A DNA stretch of 64,000 nt from assembly GCF_024323335.1 (NCBI RefSeq), contig NC_066583.1:367409877-367473876 (forward strand). The letters are read 5' to 3'. Below, piece by piece: positions 57,379 to 64,000 of this stretch. The position numbers and the translations under genes are program-made. The notes under the pieces were generated by a model. The model ran no database searches. It was not told where the DNA came from and saw nothing but the letters and a program-made list of their open reading frames with translations. Positions within the stretch are counted from its first letter, which is position 1. Each line of letters starts with the position of its first letter. Source of the stretch: Lathyrus oleraceus (Eukaryota; Streptophyta; Magnoliopsida; Fabales; Fabaceae).

Positions 57379-58174
57379 TGGTTTTCCAAAACCTGTCGAA
57401 TTGGGTTACTTGCAGGATCAACCATACAAATCTTAGGACATGTGCAAATTTAAATAACTTTGTAAAGCTCTAGAACAACCTTTGTATCTTTTATTTGGTT
57501 TACTAAGTCTTTCATGTACGAAAGATATTGACTAAAAGTGCTTAAGTAAAAGAAAACTTCACAAGACTAAGATAAATGGCGAAAAAATAAATGGCGAAGA
57601 ATAAATTAAGTAAATGCAAAGGATAAGTGACTGGTAAATGCAAAGGAAAATTGGTAAAGAACTTTGAAATTTATAAGATAAAACTTTAAAGAAATGGTGT
57701 TTGTTCACACGTATATTTTCCAGATAAGACTATTTTCTCTCACACGGGTACTTTGAGTATTTTGCAGGAATTTTGTACAAGTTTCCACACACTACATTCT
57801 GATAACAACTATCCTATTTATATACAAACAAAATAACTGTCACTAACGAATAAATCCTAAAACTATGACACTTGGCTCTCTGCATAACTTCCTTTCGTCA
57901 GGTGCTTCCACGCGTCTTCTGCCAAACGTCATAACTCTTTTGAATTTGAATTTCCGCTTTATGTCGAAACGACGCATCTCCTCAGACTTGTCGAATTTGT
58001 CGAAATACCATAACATCATCCATACTTGTCAAAGACGTCTTTTCATCTGCAGACATCTTCTCTTGTCGAATTGTCGAAATACCACCAATCTGTCGAAGTG
58101 TCGAACAAGCATCTCCATTTGTCGAAAACACTATTTTGCTGTTAATTTCATGGCGTCAAAATTACATGTATACA
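57379..58174 (-). repeat. 3' LTR of Tat-like element B
   Basis: In minus orientation it begins TGTATACATG at 58174 and ends about GGAAAACCA at 57379, about 796 bp. It has a TATA box TATATAAATA (57815-57824) and repeated TTCGACA motifs. Spacing and wording downstream of the TATA box resemble LTR A at 28196. The inner end is set by the PPT; the outer end is tentative. Confidence 0.5.
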
Positions 58175-58187
58175 AATTACCCCCCAG
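58175..58187 (-). other. Polypurine tract of element B
   Basis: The minus strand reads CTGGGGGGTAATT, adjacent to the LTR start at 58174. Confidence 0.55.
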
Positions 58188-58484
58188 CAAAGATGTTTCG
58201 ACTATTCTGGAGAAACAATCATTTGTTGTCAACCAATATTTCGATGCCATGTCATTTAATTCCACTATTTCCCAGCTTTTATAATCTCAAGTTCCCAAAC
58301 AAATTCATCATTACACTTTTTCAGAAAACGTCATGTCTAGCCCATGTTTACACCTTACCTCCATCATTTCCTACACCTAACATCATGGCCTTTTTCAACT
58401 TCCACATCTTCATCATCACCGTTGTGATTCAGCCACGTGTCCCACGATTATCATTAAAAACTCAAACGTTTTATTACCTTCCCT

Positions 58485-58492
58485 TATAAATA
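58485..58492 (+). promoter_or_regulatory. TATA box of PMD-like gene B
   Basis: TATAAATA lies 108 bp before the ATG at 58600, the same layout as in copy A on the other strand. The gene therefore seems to have its own promoter, independent of the LTR. Confidence 0.6.
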
Positions 58493-58599
58493 TTCACAAC
58501 CTATTTTCTCTGAAACTTTTTTACGCTTCAAACTTTCTTCTTCATACCCATTTTCATACTTTCAACTTTCCTGAAAAAATTTCTTTGTTCTTCTCAACA

Positions 58600-61500
58600 A
58601 TGGCTCCTCCAAAATCTTCCAGTAGCAAACACTCTAAGAAGACTCAAGATTCAACTCTTCATCCTGCGCACGAGTTGAAGGGACCAATGGTTATTGGAAA
58701 CCAACAATACGTTCTTGAACCTCCCAATGAGAGAGAGAAGGAATGTATCTACAAATCCCAGGGATTAATTCCTGTTCTTGTTTCTGGAATTTGTCACGCT
58801 ATGTTAGGTCCACTCCCCAATCCAGATATTAAACCAGATCGTCTGAAAGAATTTTTTCCCACCTATTTCCATACCAAACCCATAGGTGCTGGAGTGAAAC
58901 CTCAACCTTAAGAGAAAACTGTAGAACAAAATGACCCACAAAGTTCGACTGATGATGGAAAGTTGAATTTAACTTATTTGAATTATGCTAGGATCTTTAG
59001 AACTTGTCCATGGTCGAAAGACCCTTCAGACTATTTATCCTGGCTAGATGAGGTTGAAAAGATTAAAGGGGATTTCTAGAAGGAAATAGGTATTTTCGAC
59101 CTCATTCAATTGTCGAGAGCAGGACCCAACATTTGCCCCAATATGCTTTTAGCTTCCCTCTATTTTTGGGACAGTACCTACAACACTTTTCACCTTCCTT
59201 GTGGGATGGTCACACCCACTCTCTTCGACGCAGCAGCCATCATTGGCCTTCGCCCCAATGGGATAGATTTCGACCCCACCAACCTAAATGAAGATTCTAT
59301 AGCTTTCGACACTAGCTTTGCTCCATACTCTTTATTCATGTCTCATTATCATGACAAGGATACCACAAAAGTCTCGGATGTCGAACATATAGCCTTTTTG
59401 ACTTTATGGCTATCAAAATATGTGTTTTGCTCCCATTCCCTCCAAGTTGCCAAAAGATTCATCACTATGGCCAATCAGCTTCACACATGAACCAAACTAT
59501 GCTTAAGTGAAATGATTTTGGCAAATCTTTACGAATCCTTGAGTGAGAGTGTAAATCTTTTGAAAACCATCAAAGACCAAGGTAAAATCAATTTGTCAGG
59601 ACCTTTCTGGCTTTTACAATTATGGCTCAATGCCACCTTTGAAGCTTCTCTTCCTGTAAAACACAAAGTGAACGAAGAAAAAGTGAAGGACATGACTGTC
59701 GAATGGCCTAGGTTGGTGCAACTAACGCCAACTGATGAAGGAATTAGCCTTCGACAAGCTTTCAACGGTTATGTCATGATGTTTGCCAAAAGGTATCATT
59801 TCACTTCGACCATGGCACCCTTTGCTAGTAGAAAAATTGGACCTGAATGGTTTACCCAACAACTGCCCTTGGAAATGCAGAAGGATGAGAATATATTTTT
59901 GGATGTTTGGGAATCATTTTTAACCCTCGGGCTCCTTTTTTCCCATCATAACGTAACCAAAACCCAAATAGCTTTGATAGTCTACCAACTCAATCTCGTT
60001 GCTAGACAGTTCGGCTTGATCCAAATAAAACCTCGACCCATCTTCCCAAAGAAAGGATCTATCATTTTTTACAACTCCTTTCATAATGAAGATGAGAGCA
60101 AAGAGCTGTCGAAGAAACTGACTGATGATTCTCTTGATATTCGACCAGTGATCTTTCGACCATCTTTTCTCTGTACTCCTGAGTTTGATGAGTGGTGGAA
60201 GGATTATTATTCTACCAGATTTTTCGACGCAACAGCCTTCACCACACATTTAACAAATGCTTTTGCTTTCGTGCAGGATCGGACCAAAAAAGGTATTCAA
60301 AGACACATTAAAGAAATACAAAAATTTCAAAAATATTTTGAAACCGCGTATAGACCTGATGATCTTAGTCGAACCATACGCGAAGCAGCAGTAGAATTAA
60401 AGCATAAATTGACGGAGAGGCTTGAAAAATTGTCATTGCCTTCACATGTTCGACCAGAAGCGCGCTATGACCTGGCTTTCAGCTGTCATCCACCAAAATT
60501 TCCTCCTCTACCAACTGCTGAGTTTGGCGTGGCATTAAGCCCTCCATTTCCAGATTGGTTCGTTTGTGGGGACTATATGAAAATTCTTCGTCAACATTAC
60601 AAAAAACCTGCTGAGCGTGTGGTTCCGACTAAGTATCATCTGGACGATTACCAAGGACACCTTCATATTGGAATAGAACACGTTCGCGTGGAAAGTCCCA
60701 TTCTTGAAGGTGTTAACAGGAAACACGATTTTTCTTTTGTCATTCTAACTGTATTATCATGTATTTCTTATATTTGTTTCTAATTTTCCTTTCTTTCCTT
60801 AGCCGTAAACATTCCTACCAAGAAAGCTTTCGTCGAAGCGTCACCAAGTGCTGCTAAGAAACCTTCGACAAAGGTACAAACCTCACTCTTTTCATTTATT
60901 CTTTTTCCTTTTAAGAAATTAACCGGCTTTGGTCTGCATGATTAGGTAAGTCGAAAACCCCCACCAGTCCAAAAAGGAAAGAAAGAAGAGGAGAGAGTTC
61001 CCAATGAAGAATCTAGTGATGAATCTCCAGAGCCAAACCCCCCTCCTCCTCAGAAGAAGAAAATCAAGAGGGTCTCTTCCCAAAGATCCATTGTTAAGTC
61101 AGCTAAAAAAGATTCTTCAAGTACTCCAACTGCCAAACTTCAGTCGAAGGATACAGAGAGTGAGAAATCTAGTTTTAATACTGAGATTCCTGAGGTAAAT
61201 CCTTATTTCGACTATCTATGTTCATCTTCATTGCATTTCTTTCTTATAACTTAGAATTATCTTCAGAAACAATTGGCTGTCGAAGGAAACCCTGAGAAAA
61301 TTCTGGAAGAGACAGTCCAAGAAGAAGATGTCCCCAAAAATGATCATGACAGGCAGACTGTAGCAGAATTCGATGCTCCAATGAGTGAAGCTTCTGAAGA
61401 CGATTCTCCTCCTCATCCAGGATGAAATGCTACCAATAAGGGTGATGATACTGACATGGAAACTGAGGTCGAAGATGACCATGAAGAAGAAACTGCTAAA

Positions 61501-63712
61501 GATGAGGATGACCAGTCGAAACAACCAGATGCTGGGCAAACTTTAGGGCGAAGCACTCAACCCGCTCCTGACCAAACCAAAGGAAGTGCCATATCAACTG
61601 GTTCGACTGGTTTCTCTCGCGAAGAGCTTGAGAGTCTCAAGGTGCAGAGACCCTTAGAATATCTGAAGGCCATGCTTAGCGCTTGTAGGTGTTTAATTGG
61701 ATGCATTGTATGGTAAAACACTAGCTGGATTCTAATGTCTTGACTGATGTCATGACATGCTGTGGAGATGTTTGTTTGACTGCATTGTATGTTAGAATAT
61801 CTAGTTGTACTCTGATGTCTTGGCTGATATCATGACATTCTGAGTAGTGTACTGCAGGATTAGTTAATACAGGATTCATTGAATGTCAAACTGGATGTTT
61901 TGACATTCATCCCTGTCAGCAGATACTGAGGGATAGAACATGTGGTGTTCTACTATAACTCAGTATTTATTATCAATCTGCTTATCAAGAGGATAACAGA
62001 CCTGATGTAAGTCTCTATGTGTGAATGTCAAATTGGATGTTTTGGAATTTATTTATGTACGCTGATACTGAAGTATGGACAGATTGGTTCTGTACAGTTC
62101 AGCAAATTTGTACAGTCTGTTTTCAGGAAAAACAGACTTAGCATATGGTTAATGATTTGGAAGTCAAACTGAATGTTGTGACATTCATTCCTGACAGCGT
62201 ATGCTAGATTGTAGGTTGTTTAGTTTTTCTGTTTCAGCAATTTTCTCAGGCTATTCTTCAGGGATTCAACAGCTAAGAGAAAATTCAGGAAACCAACAAC
62301 CAAGCTACATTTAATGAACCTAACAAATAGCCTATTTGTTAGTAACCTAGATGTGGAACTTAGGGGAACTCGCGTGACCTTAAATTCAGGAGAATACAAG
62401 TACAAGGCCCAAGTGCTGCAATATAAAAGGATGTCATTCCTTCATTCAGAACTGGGGATTTGAGGCGTGAAGATTTAGTGTGTTCATCATACTTCACTGC
62501 TGTATTTTTGTGAGTCTTGTATTAGACGTATCTTGTAAGCCAAGCTATTATCACATAGATGATTGCATTGGTATAAGGTGTTCATTGAGTTGTAAGTGTT
62601 GTGTCACTCTAAGCTTTTAAGTGTGAGTGTTGTGTATCTTGATTAAAGCTGTTAAGCACAATCAAGAGTTGTTTGAAGTATGACTTCATAATTGTCTTTA
62701 ATATTGATTAAAGGTAGTAATCACTGAGGTGATTGAGGGGGAGTGAGTAGGAACTCTGATCTTAGTGTAAGATTGAAATTGCATTGGGTAGGTATTAAGT
62801 GATAGGGTTAAACAGTTGGTTTAAGGTCTGAATTAATACTACTAATAGTGGATTTCCTCCCTGGCTTGGTAGCCCCCAGACGTAGGTCATGTTGGACTGA
62901 ACTGGGTAAACAATTACTTGAGTTATTTACTGCACTTACTTTTAAGTTCTGCATAATTCTTGTCTGTGCAGAATTGGATGTCATAACAACCCGTGTGACA
63001 TTGAAAGTCTGATAACTAGAATTTCAGCGCTCGTCATAATTTTCAAGATTTTTCGCAAAGCAGTTCGACTACCTCTGGGGCCACTTCTGAAGCGCAATCC
63101 CTTGACAACATCTTGACCAAGATTAAGACGAAAATCCTTGACGTTGATTTGTTCAAAGTTTTAGACGAAAGCGCCACTGCTCACATTGATCTTAAGAAGA
63201 TTTTGAAACAAATAAACGTCTTGGAAACTTCTGCTGAGGTTGGCAGTTTTGTGATGGAGCTGATGGCCCTCATTGACTTGGCGACTGCAGATCTTCATCG
63301 TCAAAGAGATCTCTCCCAGCAAATCTCCACAAAATCCGAGACTCAAGTTTCTGAATGGGATGCTGTTGCTACTTCGACTAACGAAGTTTCAAAGCTGCAG
63401 TAGCTTTTTGAAACTTATATCAAAGAAGTTGCTGCTTGTGATGATAATATCCAGAAATGGGAGAAACAAATAGCTGTTCTTCAAGAAAAAATCTCCCAAG
63501 AGAAAAAACGCAGAGCATCCATACAGCAACCTAAGCAAAATGAGATTTACGACGAACTGAAGGTGGGTATTCGACATGCAGAAAGGGCTCAGCAACTTAG
63601 TCAAGAGATTGAGACTCTCTCTACCCACAGAAGTCTTTGTGATCATCGACTCCAGTTTCAGAAAAAGAAATTTGCCACATTGAAGGAAGCTTTTGCTAGT
63701 ATCAAATTGTAG
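58600..63712 (+). pseudogene. Multi-exon plant-mobile-domain-like gene B, antisense passenger of a Tat-like element
   Basis: Predicted exons are 58600-60709, 60803-60873, 60946-61194 and 61267-63712; the last is interrupted by a solo LTR. All junctions are GT-AG and keep frame, giving about 1175 codons once the insertion is ignored. The N-terminal half carries PMD-type blocks (ASLYFWDSTYNTFHLPCGM, PTLFDAAAIIGLRP, FLTLWLSKYVFCSHSLQVA, GPFWLLQLWLN). Exons 3-4 encode a charged low-complexity linker, and the C-terminus is coiled coil (EKQIAVLQEKISQEKKRR). In-frame stops are TAA 58909, TAG 59077, TGA 59488, TGA 61423 and TAG 63401; I found no frameshift. The stop at 63712 lies 97 bp from the convergent pol end at 63810. 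PMD proteins are transposon-associated; molecular role unknown. Confidence 0.75.
61684..63026 (+). mobile_element. Solo LTR of the SIRE-like family
   Basis: 1343 bp with TGTAGGTGTT and AATTTCA ends and 5 bp TSD GCGCT (61679-61683 and 63027-63031), inserted in the last exon of PMD-like gene B. It matches the SIRE LTR at 54809-56193 in reverse orientation but is clearly more diverged. Its first 170 bp contain a diverged tandem duplication of about 80 bp (61695-61770 and 61777-61850). The TATA box is near 62421. No internal region is present, which is the usual product of LTR-LTR recombination. Confidence 0.9.
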
Positions 63713-63809
63713 TCGAATTAGTTTAACAATTCTCAGCCCTTTGAGGCTTTCTTTGTAATAACTTTGGTGCCATTTTTGTTTGGCAAAGCTATCACAATTA
63801 TTTTCACAA

Positions 63810-64000
63810 TTATTCTACTGTTATTTTTACTTCTTGCAATATTGGCTTATATTTTTTCAAATACTTGCCATTTATCTTTAAGATTCTCTCGTCTTTTCCT
63901 ATCTCTTCAATCTCATACACACCATTTGAAAAACTTTTCAAAATCTGGAAAGGTCCTTCCCACTTAGGAGACCATTTCCCCATTTCTCTATCTTTTCGAT
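63810..64000 (-). CDS. Pol C-terminus of Tat-like element B (partial, runs off the window)
   Basis: The minus strand is open from the window edge to a TAA at 63810-63812. It encodes MGKWSPKWEGPFQILKSFSN, then a YEIEE stretch and NGKYLKKYKPIL. This is the GPF/Y-type tail of a Ty3/gypsy integrase and resembles WTPTYEGPFVVKKVFSGGA at the end of the Ogre pol. Together with the PPT and LTR at 57379-58187 it defines a minus-strand element whose 3' interior contains the antisense PMD-like gene. The rest of pol lies beyond position 64000. Confidence 0.75.
   Translation of the reverse strand, partial: RKDREMGKWSPKWEGPFQILKSFSNGVYEIEEIGKDERILKINGKYLKKYKPILQEVKITVE

Overview
The window is repeat-rich plant nuclear DNA with no intact host gene; almost every stretch belongs to nested LTR retrotransposons. 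The set of families (a Tat/Ogre element with an extra ORF1 and an intron, a large-LTR non-autonomous relative with 5.3 kb LTRs, a SIRE/Maximus-type Ty1/copia element, a Tekay-type chromovirus and Tat-lineage elements with antisense passenger genes) points to a large-genome legume, most likely of the pea/vetch/lathyrus group. The organism is an inference from repeat families, not from a diagnostic gene.

Nest 1 (about 2.5-23.2 kb). A minus-strand Tekay-like Ty3/gypsy element, badly deleted (pol with a frameshift and a nonsense codon, most of gag and protease missing), keeps one LTR of about 2.7 kb. That LTR is split by a complete plus-strand Ogre-type element (5553-21282) with identical-length 2175 bp LTRs, a 5 bp target-site duplication (TSD) ATCAC, PBS, ORF1, gag-pro, an intron that rejoins gag-pro with pol in frame, a dual-RNase-H pol, a tandem-repeat-bearing 3' region and a PPT. 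It looks young and coding-intact.

Between the nests (23.2-27.9 kb) lie a decayed gypsy gag-protease remnant, a 193 bp (TA)n tract, AT-rich DNA with a small PPR-like fragment and an orphan terminal exon, and a Ty1/copia 3' remnant.

Nest 2 (27.9-57.4 kb). A plus-strand Tat-like gypsy remnant (LTR, PBS, gag) is followed by a minus-strand plant-mobile-domain (PMD-like) pseudogene. That pseudogene is split by a 24.7 kb insertion: a minus-strand SIRE/Maximus-like copia element (TSD GTAAC, intact 1583-residue gag-pol, 1385 bp LTRs). One SIRE LTR is in turn split by a 16.45 kb large-LTR element (TSD CTTAG, LTRs 5344/5345 bp) that has only a gag remnant. The other SIRE LTR preserves the uninterrupted target sequence.

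Nest 3 (57.4-64 kb). A second Tat-like element on the minus strand enters the window at the right edge (pol C-terminus, 63810-64000). Tail-to-tail with it is a plus-strand, multi-exon PMD-like gene (58600-63712) that is open throughout apart from five in-frame stops and is interrupted by a SIRE-family solo LTR (TSD GCGCT). The two PMD copies lie head-to-head about 1.85 kb apart, each with its own TATA box about 110 bp before the ATG.

Relative order of events from nesting and by-eye LTR divergence: Tat-like elements first, then SIRE (about 10 differences in 1385 bp), then the large-LTR element (about 14 in 5345 bp). In Nest 1 the Tekay element came before the Ogre (about 5 differences in 2175 bp).
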